Shown here piece after piece: positions 30,237 to 38,734 of a stretch of 64,000 nt of DNA. The stretch covers positions 5,766,001 to 5,830,000 of the forward strand of contig OY969783.1 in the NCBI GenBank assembly GCA_963702995.1, written 5' to 3'. Under the pieces are notes generated by a model. The model was not told where the DNA came from and did no database searches. It saw only the letters and a program-made list of their open reading frames with translations. The first letter of the stretch is position 1, and each line of letters starts with the position of its first letter. Both the position numbers and the translations under genes were made by a program. Source of the stretch: MFD04580-c1 sp963702995 (GTDB lineage: Bacteria; Planctomycetota; Phycisphaerae; Tepidisphaerales; Tepidisphaeraceae).

Positions 30237-31479
30237 TCACTTCTTCGCTGAAAGCTCATCCTCGCGCACTTCTTTGATCTTCAGATCGCCGAAGACCGCG
30301 GAGTATTTCTTGGTAGTGGGGTCCTTCCGCCAGAAGACGACCTTGTCGCCCTCCCCCAGCTTCACGCCGGGACGATAGTCGTATGTTTTCCCCTTTTCGT
30401 AGTTGTAGAGCGTCCCGGTGATGAACCCGAGGCTTACCGAGGCCTTCATGAATGTTGCGTCAGGCGCGCCGGCGGCGTCCACCTTAGTGATCTTTGCGAT
30501 GATCCCGGCGTCGTCGATGAACGCGGGGAAGTCTCCGTCGCACGCGGCCGCATAGGCCTTCAGGACGTTCACCACGCTCTCGTCCAGGTTCATCACCGGT
30601 GGCTTTGGGATCGGTGGAAGTTGATGCGTCGTGAGCTGATACCCGGCCGGCGGCGTCAGGCTGAACAGGTCGGGGGCGAGCGTTGCGTCAAAGACGATAT
30701 CCGTCATCACGGTGCGGACCTCGCCGCCGGCGATCGGGCTGGTCATTTCGATCCGCAGCGGATTGCTGGACTTGGGGTCCGCCCAGACCGAGATCGAGTT
30801 CCCGTTCTTGACGGTCTTGAACCCTTTGGCCGTCACGCCGCCGATGTCGAGCGCGCCGATCGGTTCCCCCTTCAGGCTCACGAAATCCTTAAAGGAGCTC
30901 GCGAGGTTCATCGCCGCGAGGGGGGCGCTGCCGCCATGTCGATCTTGACGAGAGTGGCCTTCCGGGAGGCCGTATCGAGCGTGAGAAACTGTCCGGTGCC
31001 CACGTCAGAGATCATGACCAGGTTGAGTGGGCCTTCAGCCCGTGTCTGTCCCTGATCGCGATAGAATATCTTCGCGACGACCGGATCCTTGAGGTCGGGC
31101 AGGGTTGTCGTGGAGGTGCAGGTCATCGAGTGCATCTGCCGGATCTTGTCGGCCACGTCGGCATAGGTGACCGATCCGAACAGGCCGAGCGTCGTCCATG
31201 CCGCCAGAGCGCCGACGGCAAGAAGCACGGATGCGGCGATTTTCTTGTGTGCGAATGTCATAGCTAAGACCTTGTTGAAAATGTGATAGGGGTTGGGGGA
31301 GAGCCGCGGTCGCTCTTCCCCGCTGGCGGCCCTACGCAGGGCCTCCAGCGTGGCGGCCATCGTCCGGGCATCGGCCCCGGGACAGCAGGCGCGTTTTGCA
31401 TTGCCGCGATGGACCGTTCGAGCAGATCGTTCGGGCCCATCGGCTGGATACCCACGGGGTTCACGTCGGTAGGTTTCAT
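30237..31479 (-). CDS. membrane-anchored LolA-like protein downstream of an ECF sigma gene (possible anti-sigma regulator), two apparent frameshifts
   Basis: ATG 31479 has GAGGTG upstream and lies 13 bp after the sigma-factor stop. The N-terminal cytoplasmic part (GIQPMGPNDLLERSIAAMQN) is followed near 31375 by a frame change into MAATLEALRRAASGEERPR. A transmembrane helix (KIAASVLLAVGALAAWTTLG) and an extracytoplasmic domain resembling outer-membrane-lipoprotein-sorting or RseB-like folds (YADVADKIRQMHSMTC) come next. At 30918-30923 a C6 run breaks the frame; a seventh C gives APPLAAMNLASSFKDF and restores it. The second half has FDATLAPDLFSLTPPAGYQL, typical of LolA-like domains. The position suggests an anti-sigma role, which is inference. 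Confidence 0.6.
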
Positions 31480-31492
31480 GACGACACCTCGT

Positions 31493-31981
31493 TCATCTCG
31501 GCAAGCCGTTCGCGAAGCCGTCCCCGGCCCGGTGCAACCAGACGCCGACGACATCAGTGGAGATCGCCAGGTGTTCGGCGATCTGGGGGTAGGTCCAGCC
31601 GTCCAGGTGAAACAGGCAGAACACCTCGGCCTGCCTTGGATGGATTTCGGCCAGGGCCGTCCGCAACCGGGCGGAAAGCTCGGCCTCTTCCGCCGCCGGC
31701 AGGGGGCCGATGTCCCTGGAGGTCAGAGCCTCGTCTGGCAGAGGCTCTTCCCGTCCGCGCCGCCGAACCCGCTGCCGCAACCGATCGATCGCCCGGGCGG
31801 TCGCCAGTCGTTGAAGCAAAGCTCGCCAGTTGGACACTTCCTGTTTTCGGGAGTACTCGAGGGCCGCGACGAAGGTTTCCTGGAACACTTCGTCGGCGTC
31901 CGCCCGATTCCCCAGCACACGCCAGGCCGTCCGCCAGACGGCCGGCCCATCGCGGCTGAGGATGCATTCCCAATCATTCAT
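31493..31981 (-). CDS. ECF-type RNA polymerase sigma factor
   Basis: A 162-residue sigma-70 family factor. Region 2 includes WRTAWRVLGNRADADEVFQE and TFVAALEYSRKQEVSNWRAL; region 4 includes ALAEIHPRQAEVFCLFHLDG, then YPQIAEHLAISTDVVGVWLH. This length and spacing are usual for ECF factors of the planctomycete type. ATG 31981 has GGAG upstream; the longer frame passes through the tRNA gene. The presumed regulator follows 13 bp downstream in the same operon. Confidence 0.88.
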   Translation of the reverse strand: MNDWECILSRDGPAVWRTAWRVLGNRADADEVFQETFVAALEYSRKQEVSNWRALLQRLATARAIDRLRQRVRRRGREEPLPDEALTSRDIGPLPAAEEAELSARLRTALAEIHPRQAEVFCLFHLDGWTYPQIAEHLAISTDVVGVWLHRAGDGFANGLPR

Positions 31982-32185
31982 TGGCTCGAACTCCCGCCGG
32001 CCTTGATGGCCGGCAGAGGGGTAGTCGAAGGACGGCGGCTTTTTCTTACAGATGGGGGCGACGCGCTCCGCGAGCCCAGGATTCTGGCAAGCTTCGCCCG
32101 GACGGTCATGACGGGGATTCGTGAACGTCATCCGGCCAGGAAGCCCGCGCGAGATCGGATGTGGGGGCCGACGATGCAGCGCAAG

Positions 32186-32210
32186 AAAAAGCCCCCGCGT
32201 GAGCGGGGGC
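32186..32210 (-). terminator. rho-independent terminator after tRNA-Leu
   Basis: On the minus strand GCCCCCGC and GCGGGGGC pair around TCAC (32191-32210), followed by five T. It starts 4 nt after the tRNA 3' end. Confidence 0.85.
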
Positions 32211-32213
32211 GAG

Positions 32214-32297
32214 TGGCCCCTATCGGAGTCGAACCGATACTCCCGTAAGGGAAAGGGATTTTGAATCCATCGCGTCTGCCAATTCCGCCAAGGGGCC
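32214..32297 (-). tRNA. tRNA-Leu (CAA)
   Basis: 84 nt with acceptor GGCCCCT/AGGGGCC and discriminator A, a D-arm (TTGGCAGA), anticodon loop TTCAAAA (anticodon CAA), a long class II variable arm (CCCTTACGGG) and T-loop GGTTCGACTCC. CCA is not encoded. One oddity is that the anticodon stem ATGGA/TCCCT has a U-C mismatch at the second pair. It is followed directly by a terminator. Confidence 0.93.
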
Positions 32298-32488
32298 GCA
32301 GCCGGCAACCGGCGTTCGATTTTACACGTACGATGTCAATTTAACCATGGGTGACGCAAGCCCGATCACTTCCACGTAGAACGCGGCGCGCCACGCCGCT
32401 CGAGTCGCGTTCCTTAATCCATGGCCGTTCTGGGGCGGCCGTCTATAATGCCGCCGCCGAGGGCCCTTGGCGAAGAAGGAGACCAACA

Positions 32489-33034
32489 ATGCGAGCAACC
32501 ATTCTGACCCTGACGGTTCTGTCCAGCGCAGCCCTCCTGGCTGGGGTGGGCTCGGTATCGGCCGCCGAACCGACGAAGCAGGACGCGCCGGCCGCCCAGG
32601 CGGCCGCGGATACGGCGGCACCGGATCAGGCCGCCTTGGAGAAATCGTTCGCTGAACGCCTCACGGGCGCCACGATGATTGGCAAGTACACGGTTGAAGG
32701 GAGCGACGCCCCGCCGAAAGCGGACCGCTACCGGATCACCCGCGCCGTCAAGTCCAGCGGCGACGAATGGCTCATCGCCAGCAGCGTCGAATACAAGGGG
32801 TTTGGCATTCCGGTAGAGCTGAAGATTCCGATTCGCTGGGCCGGCGATACGCCCGTCATGCAAGTGACCGACATGAAAGTCCCCGGCATCGGCACGTTTA
32901 CCGCTCGCGTCCTCTTCTATGGCGACCAGTACATCGGCACCTGGGCCGGGCATGGGCATGGGGGCACGCTGTGGGGCAAGCTCGTTCATGAAGAGGCCGG
33001 AAAGGGCGCGACCACCCACCCGGTCAAGCCATAA
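32489..33034 (+). CDS. exported hypothetical protein
   Basis: A 181-residue secreted protein with a signal peptide (ATILTLTVLSSAALLAGVGS, cut after VSAA) and an alanine/glutamine-rich linker. A beta-rich domain then begins at FAERLTGATMIGKYTVEGSD and ends in YGDQYIGTWAGHGHGGTLWG. I recognise the form from planctomycete secretomes but not a function. AAGGAG lies 8 nt before ATG 32489 and TATAAT is present at 32444-32449 in the leader. It is a single-gene unit, divergent from the tRNA. Confidence 0.8.
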   Translation: MRATILTLTVLSSAALLAGVGSVSAAEPTKQDAPAAQAAADTAAPDQAALEKSFAERLTGATMIGKYTVEGSDAPPKADRYRITRAVKSSGDEWLIASSVEYKGFGIPVELKIPIRWAGDTPVMQVTDMKVPGIGTFTARVLFYGDQYIGTWAGHGHGGTLWGKLVHEEAGKGATTHPVKP

Positions 33035-33075
33035 GCCGCGGCAACCGGTTCGCGGCCGTCGCGACAGGGGACATT

Positions 33076-34056
33076 CTAAGCCGGTTCGTCGGCGAGATCG
33101 GGCGTTCCCCAATACTCGGCCTGTAGGCCGAGGGTCTCCATGAGCTGATCCTGTACGCTTCGAATAGTGGGGTATTGCAGTCCCGGGCTGGACGATGACC
33201 GGTTCCCCAGCCGCGGGTCGTACCCGGCGGCCGCCGGAGGCAGCCCGTCGCAGCCGATCAGGATGACGCGCCTGAAGCCGCAGAACCAGACGAAGTGGAG
33301 AAGGGAGTGGATCGTCCCGCTGTGGCGAAACAGCTCCTTCGTGGCGGCGATGTTACGGCGGCCGAGCGACAACAAATGCTCGCTGTGTGGCGCGCTCCAG
33401 CGATAAAGAACGAGGCCGCCGGAATGGGCGAGCGTCGCCGGGGCGCCCCTGAACAGTTCACCGTCCACCGGGAGCACCGCTGTCGAGCGGAGCGAGCCGT
33501 CGAGCCAGGGGAGCAATTGAGGGTCGTGGGCGAAAAAGAATGTTTCGCCCCGCGCGTGCTTCTCCAGACAGACGGCGTCGTTGATGAAGAAGATCGGTCC
33601 TTCGACCGATCGAAGCCGCTCGTAATCGTACCGGGTCGATCCCCGGCCGATCACGTAACACGCGCGGCCTTCGTAGCGGCCGCTGAAGTCTTCGAACGCC
33701 GCTTGACGAGCCGCGGGGAACCGTGGCGCCAGGGCGAGGCCGCGTCCCCAGCGCGGCGCGGCGAGCGACGCATCAAACCGGATCGCGTCGTCGTAGGCGG
33801 CAACGGCTTCTTCGGCCCGGCCGACGGCGCGTAACGCGTCCCCGAGCCGACTGAACAAAGCGGCCGCCTGTTCCGACTTGCCCCCCTGCGCCGTGGCGAC
33901 ACCCATCAAGTAGAGGGCGTCAGGCTGCTCCGGCGCGGCGCGGAGGACCTGGCGACACAGTTCGATCGCTAAGTCCAGGCGCCCCGCCTGCCAATGTTGA
34001 CGGGCGATCGCCAGGATCTGATCAACCGGAATCGGTGACACGCCGTCTCTATCCAT
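33076..34056 (-). CDS. TPR protein with DUF115/MptE-like C-terminal domain
   Basis: A 326-residue protein. Residues about 10-110 are TPR repeats (ARQHWQAGRLDLAIELCRQV, YLMGVATAQGGKSEQAAALF, DALRAVGRAEEAVAAYDDAI). From about 135 on there is a Rossmann-like domain (RACYVIGRGSTRYDYERLRS, IFFINDAVCLEKHARGETFF, VILIGCDGLPP) like DUF115/6-hydroxymethylpterin-pyrophosphokinase-like domains. Those occur in sugar-modification and motility-associated glycosylation gene sets. The substrate is unknown. ATG 34056 is preferred; an in-frame upstream start at 34134 would add unconserved residues. Confidence 0.65.
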   Translation of the reverse strand: MDRDGVSPIPVDQILAIARQHWQAGRLDLAIELCRQVLRAAPEQPDALYLMGVATAQGGKSEQAAALFSRLGDALRAVGRAEEAVAAYDDAIRFDASLAAPRWGRGLALAPRFPAARQAAFEDFSGRYEGRACYVIGRGSTRYDYERLRSVEGPIFFINDAVCLEKHARGETFFFAHDPQLLPWLDGSLRSTAVLPVDGELFRGAPATLAHSGGLVLYRWSAPHSEHLLSLGRRNIAATKELFRHSGTIHSLLHFVWFCGFRRVILIGCDGLPPAAAGYDPRLGNRSSSSPGLQYPTIRSVQDQLMETLGLQAEYWGTPDLADEPA

Positions 34057-34144
34057 CACTTCGCCCCGACCGCCCGTGCTCGTTTCGGCCCGTTTGCCTG
34101 ATTTTGAAAGTGTTGAAGCCAATAGCCAAGTCACCCGACGCCCG

Positions 34145-34150
34145 TATACT
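34145..34150 (+). promoter_or_regulatory. putative -10 element of mqnE
   Basis: TATACT lies 10 nt before the mqnE ATG, with no Shine-Dalgarno between. It predicts a leader of at most about 4 nt. Confidence 0.4.
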
Positions 34151-34160
34151 TCCGGCGAAC

Positions 34161-35412
34161 ATGGCTACCGCGACCCCAACCGAGATTTTCCGCGACTCCC
34201 TTATCCGCTCGCTGGCCGATCCGGCGCTGCGGCCGCTCGCTGACAAGGTGATTTCCGGCGAGCCCCTGACCTATGACGACGGGGTTACGCTCTACGCGAG
34301 CCGCGATCTGCACGGCATCGGCCGCCTTGCCAACCTCGTTCGCGAGCGGTTGCACGGGGGCCGCGCCTTCTACAATCGCAACCGCCACATCAATTACACG
34401 AACGTCTGCGCCTTGTCGTGCAAGTTCTGCTCCTTCTACCGTAAACGCGGCGAGGAAGGGGCCTATGAGATGCCGGTCGAGCAGGTGGTCGAAACGGCTC
34501 GCAAGGCCGATCAGGGGGCGCGACCGAAGTCCACATCGTCGGCGGCCTGCACCCGTGGCTCAAGTTCGACTACTACACCGACATGCTTCGCGGGATCCGA
34601 GCGTCTTGCCCGACGCTGCACATCAAGGCGTTCACGGCGATCGAGATTATCCATTTTTCCCGCATCGCGCGAATGAGCGTCGCCGAGGTGCTGTCCGCAC
34701 TCCGCGAGGCGGGCCTGGGGAGCATGCCCGGCGGCGGGGCCGAGATCTTCGACGATCGCGTTCACGACGAGGTCTTTAAGGGAAAAGTTCGCGCCGACAA
34801 GTGGTTCGACGTTCATCGAACCGCCCACAGCCTGGGCATCTATACCAACGCGACGATGCTCTACGGCCATGTCGAGCGGCCGGAAGAGCGGGTGAGCCAC
34901 TTCATCAAGCTCCGCGAGCTGCAGGCCGAATCGCTGGACGCGATGGAGGCCGAAGCGAGCCAGGCCGCCCGCGGCGGCGCGGCCGAGCCCGCGGGCGCGC
35001 CTGCTTCAACTGTATGATCCCGCTCTCCTTCATCCCCGAGCAAAGCGAACTGGGCCACCTCGAGGGGCCGACAGGGCTTACCGATCTAAAGACCCTGGCG
35101 ATTGCCCGGCTGATGCTGCACAACATCGCCCATATCAAGGCGTTCTGGATCATGCAGGGGATCGGGCTGTCGCAGGTGGCGCTCGACTGGGGTTGCGACG
35201 ACCTCGATGGCACGGTCGTCTGGTACGACATCACCAAGCGAGAGGGGGATCGTGTGGCGCCGACACACCAGGAATTCCACGTCAACGACATCCGCCGCCT
35301 GATTCGCGAAGCCGGCCGCACCCCGGTGGAGCGGGATACGCTCTATCGGGAGGTCCGCCGCGACCCGGCGACCGATCGGCCCATTCTGGCCGAAGCGGTC
35401 CTGGCCTTGTGA
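34161..35412 (+). CDS. mqnE: aminofutalosine synthase MqnE (radical SAM), two apparent frameshifts
   Basis: MqnE makes aminodeoxyfutalosine in the futalosine route to menaquinone. The N-terminal segment has NRHINYTNVCALSCKFCSFY with the CxxxCxxC cluster motif. The reading continues in a second frame from about 34512 (VHIVGGLHPWLKFDYYTDML, GAEIFDDRVHDEVFKGK) and in a third from about 35000 (FNCMIPLSFIPEQSELGHLE, then DWGCDDLDGTVVWYDITK). Deleting one CG from GGGGCGCGACC near 34512 joins the first two frames as DQGATEVHIVGG. The second break, in a GC-rich alanine/glycine stretch, needs one base added. Total length of about 417 residues fits MqnE. The enzyme is expected to be essential, so indel errors are the simplest explanation. 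Confidence 0.9.
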
Positions 35413-35540
35413 ACGACGAATAATTCTCGAGTGTCGCTCGCGGGTTGAACACTCATCGCCCCATAACCTGAATGGCTCCGTCAACCTGTCTTTTGCCTCA
35501 CGTTGGGGGCTCGCCTCTCTTCAGCGATCGCACAATTCGG

Positions 35541-35546
35541 TACAAT
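35541..35546 (+). promoter_or_regulatory. putative -10 element of the leader ORF/algI unit
   Basis: TACAAT lies 11 nt before the ATG of the leader ORF at 35558. It would place the transcript start about 5 nt before that ATG. Confidence 0.35.
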
Positions 35547-35557
35547 CGCACCCTCGA

Positions 35558-35716
35558 ATGCCCGAAGTAAAGGGAGTCCGGGCCACCGCTGATTCCTCCG
35601 TGGGTGCCCGTTCGGGACGGGCCGTCAGCTTCTTCGCAAGTTTTCGAAACCGGGAGCCGGCTCACCTTCTCGCCGCGTCGCGCGGCGGCGGGAGGTGGTG
35701 TACGGATGCGAAATAA
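35558..35716 (+). CDS. possible 52-codon leader ORF overlapping the algI start
   Basis: This open frame begins MPEVKGVRATADSSVGARSG and ends WCTDAK. Its TAA overlaps the ATG of the O-acetyltransferase by one base (TAATG), an arrangement typical of translational coupling. algI itself has no good Shine-Dalgarno, whereas a -10-like element lies just before this ORF. The peptide is basic, has no recognised domain and may serve only to deliver ribosomes to algI. It could equally be chance. Confidence 0.35.
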   Translation: MPEVKGVRATADSSVGARSGRAVSFFASFRNREPAHLLAASRGGGRWCTDAK

Positions 35717-37294
35717 TGCTCTTTTCGTCGGTCGAGTTTGTCCTGATCTTTCTGCCGATCACCGGTCTGCTTTTCTGGGCGTTCCGTCGATTCGCCGGAG
35801 TGGCGGCCGCCCTGGGCGTCCTGACTTGCGCCTCGCTGACTTTCTATGCAATTTCGTCGATCGCCCTCCAGACGCCCGACGTCATCGGCAAAGCCTCCGA
35901 AGCGGCGAAAGGCTCACCCTCTCCGCTACTGACGGAGATCGGCGTCCTCGCTCTGGCGGTCTTCAAATCCCACCTGTTCCTGCTGCTCGCGTCGGTCCTG
36001 GTAAACTACCTGCTGGCATTCCTTATCGTTCCCCGGGAGGGCCAACCGGCGGCGGATTGCCCGGAGAGTAGTGGCTCGGGTCGCAATGGCTCGGGCCTGC
36101 ATGACGCGGCCGGCGCCAAGGGCCGCGCGGTGGCGAAGCTCGCTCTCTGCATCGGTCTCCTGGGGAATGTCGGGCTCCTCTTCTGGTTCAAATACTCGTT
36201 CTTCGCATCCACCGTCGCCGTCAGCGCCGGCTTGATTCGCCATCCGCTCGATCACCAGTTGTTGCCGCTGGGGATCTCCTTCTTCACCTTCGTGCAGATC
36301 GCCTATCTGGTCGATCGCTACAAGGGGAAGGCCCCCGTCGCCTCCTTCTGGCGCTACCTGCTGTTCGTAAGCTTCTTCCCGCATCTGATTGCCGGCCCGA
36401 TCGTCCATCATGCCTCAATGATGCCGCAGCTCGAGCATCCGAAGCCGACGTGGGAATCGTTCTCGATGGCGATCTTTATTTTCGCCATTGGCTTCGCCAA
36501 GAAGACGCTGCTGGCCGACCCCCTGGGATACCTGGCCGACGCCGGCTTCGAACCGGCGGCCGCCCACAACCTGGCGGTCGTCAACGCCTGGGGCGTGGTC
36601 ATCGCGTATACCTTCCAGCTCTACTTCGACTTCTCCGGCTATTCCGACATGGCGATCGGCCTGGCGCTGATCTTCGGCGTGCAGTTCCCCTGGAACTTTC
36701 TCTCGCCTTACAAGACCACGAGCGTCTCGCAGTTTTGGCGTAACTGGCACATTACCCTGTCGAACTTCCTTCGGGACTACATCTACATCCCCCTCGGCGG
36801 CTCGCGCGTGAGCGCGGCTAGGCTGGCGTCGAACCTTTTGCTGACCATGCTCATCGGCGGCATCTGGCACGGCGCGGGGTGGACGTTCATTCTCTGGGGC
36901 GCCCTCCACGGCGTCGCGCTGGTCGTCAACCACCGGTGGCAGGGGCTGAAGATCGACCTCCCGCATTGCCTCGTGGGCGGCGACGATGGTGATCGTCGTC
37001 GGAGGTTGGGTTCTTTTCCGATCCCACACGCTCTCCGACGCCGGCGCCGTCTACGCGAGCATGCTCGGCCGCGGCCCCGAGTGGCTCCACGCGGATACCA
37101 AGCTGTTCACGGCCGCCCCGTATCTGCTGATTGCCGTGTGTGTCGCGCTGATCTTCCCCAACACCCGGCAGCTCTGCGACCGATTCCGCCCCACCCTTCC
37201 GTGGGCGATCGGCACGGGCGCGCTGATGGCGCTGTGCATGTTCTACATCCTGGGCCGGGTGAAGCCGCCGGAGTTCCTGTATTACGACTTTTAA
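35716..37294 (+). CDS. MBOAT family O-acyltransferase (AlgI-like), apparent frameshift
   Basis: A polytopic membrane enzyme that passes acyl groups across the membrane to exported polysaccharide or lipid. It starts MLFSSVEFVLIFLPITGLLF, the canonical AlgI-type beginning, with further motifs LPLGISFFTFVQIAYLVDRY, NFLSPYKTTSVSQFWRNWHI and the catalytic-His region LLTMLIGGIWHGAGWTFILW. Near 36955-36970 the reading moves +1 and ends as MVIVVGGWVLFRSHTLSDAG to FLYYDF at 37294, the expected AlgI end. An SGNH-like protein follows 49 bp downstream, the usual AlgI/AlgJ-X pairing. Substrate unknown. Confidence 0.88.
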
Positions 37295-37342
37295 GGTTGA
37301 CCGACTTCCATCGTCGAGCGAGGCGCCTCAAGGCCTGTTCGT

Positions 37343-38556
37343 ATGCGGATTGCAGAAACTGACACCCTCTCCGACGGCCCGGCGGGCGCGATGACCGCCG
37401 CGGAGCCCATTCACGCCGCGCGCTCCGCTCCTGCCGCCAAGCCGCCGAAAGACGGGGACCTCGCCCCCCACGGCCCGCGCACCCGCTCGGGCAACGCAAA
37501 GGTGTTCGCCCTGCTGGTCATCCTGGCAACGCTCGCGCCCATCGGCCTGGGCTTCAACGTGGGGAAGTTCGCGCCCAGCTTCCGACGCTCGGCTGGACGC
37601 TCCTGATCGACCAGCGCATCCGCGCCCAGGCCGATGCGACGCAGGGCCGCAAGATCATCTTCATCGGCGGCAGCAACCTGCGCTTCGGCATGTCGGCCCC
37701 TTCCCTTTCGCGCAAGCTCGGCACGCCGGTGATCAACTACGGCCTGCACGCCGGCCTCGGGATCGATGTAATCGCCGAGCGGGCGGCCCAGGTGATCAAG
37801 CCGGGCGACATCGTCGTCTTCGCTCCGGAGCTCTCTCACTTCCGAAAGGGGGAAGGGGACGATTACAGCGACGACCTTCGGATCGATTTCCTCGCGGCCC
37901 ATCCCAGCCCGATCGACCCGGCGTTGCAGACGACGCCCATCCGCGAATGGTATCGCGCCCGCAGCCGCTGCAATCGGATCAAAAGCAAGGCCGAGCGCAG
38001 CGCCGGATCGCTCATCGCCCGCTTCGTCGAGGATCACCTCGCTCCCGCCGCGGCCACCGCCGGCACCTATACCCAGGCGAGTGACGACCCGAAGCTAAAC
38101 CCCTACGACCCGGCCGCCATTGGCCCTGATGGTGAGATCACCGCGCCACGCCCCGCGCCCAACCCGCCATCGCGCTGGATGATCAGCGACCCTCCGACCC
38201 GAGCCGACCAGCTGGACCTGGAAAACGGCCGCGGCACGCAGGCTTTCGTTCTACTCGAGGCGACCTGCCGTAAGCGCCGCGCCAGCCTCTGGGTGATGCC
38301 CCCGATGCGGCTGGCCGTTGAACGGTTCAAGCCGATCCTCCCCGCGATCGAGGAGATGGAGCGGCTCGCAATCGGCATGATGACCCACCGCGGCGCCAAG
38401 CTGCTGATGGCCCCCGGCGATACCGTCCTTGGCCCCATGTACGGCTTCGACACCGATTATCACCTCAATGACCAAGGCGTCGCCCTCATGGAGCCGAAGC
38501 TCGAAGCCGCCCTCCGGGCGGCGATCGATGCCGCGCCCACATCGCAAGCTCCCTAA
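37343..38556 (+). CDS. SGNH/AlgX-like partner of the O-acyltransferase, apparent frameshift
   Basis: An N-terminal cytoplasmic tail, then a transmembrane helix (KVFALLVILATLAPIGLGFN). After a frame change near 37585 comes an extracytoplasmic domain (IIFIGGSNLRFGMSAPSLSR, INYGLHAGLGIDVIAERAAQ, DIVVFAPELSHF). GGSNLRFG supplies the nucleophile serine of an SGNH-type hydrolase/acetyltransferase, and the late YGFDTDYHLNDQG supplies the Asp-x-x-His pair. It forms an operon with the MBOAT gene. It is expected to transfer the exported acyl group to the polymer. Confidence 0.75.
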
Positions 38557-38561
38557 GTCAC

Positions 38562-38642
38562 ACTACGAGCCGCGCCAGCTCGGAACGAGCCGCGCCAGCT
38601 CGGAACGAGCCGCGATAGCTCGGAACGAGCCGCGCCCGTCAG
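38562..38642. repeat. R1 tip with a 20-bp tandem expansion, copy E (left flank of the IS110 element)
   Basis: Three tandem units of GAGCCGCGCCAGCTCGGAAC (the third with two changes) are followed by GAGCCGCGCCCGTCAG, the normal R1 tip. It stops abruptly at 38642 and resumes at 40681 on the other side of the insertion sequence. Confidence 0.8.
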
Positions 38643-38661
38643 TCGGCTATAGAAAGTGAAG

Positions 38662-38734
38662 CGAGGATGCCTCAATGAAGCGGTTTTGGGCGGCCGGTGG
38701 CCGCTCTGGGACCGCGTGTTGGAGGTCATCCTCG
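38662..38734 (+). ncRNA. structured left end of the IS110 element (candidate regulatory or bridge-type RNA)
   Basis: Three nested stems: CGAGGATGCCTC (38662-38673) with GAGGTCATCCTCG (38722-38734), one bulge; GCGGT (38680-38684) with ACCGC (38711-38715); and GCGGCC (38690-38695) with GGCCGC (38699-38704) around a 3-nt loop. The GGAGG of the transposase (38721-38725) and its GTG start lie in or at the end of the outer stem, so the fold would also mask translation initiation. Confidence 0.45.

Noticed and set aside
35604..36071. 155-codon frame overlapping the algI start
   Set aside because: It is out of frame with the well-conserved MBOAT protein and has no domain.
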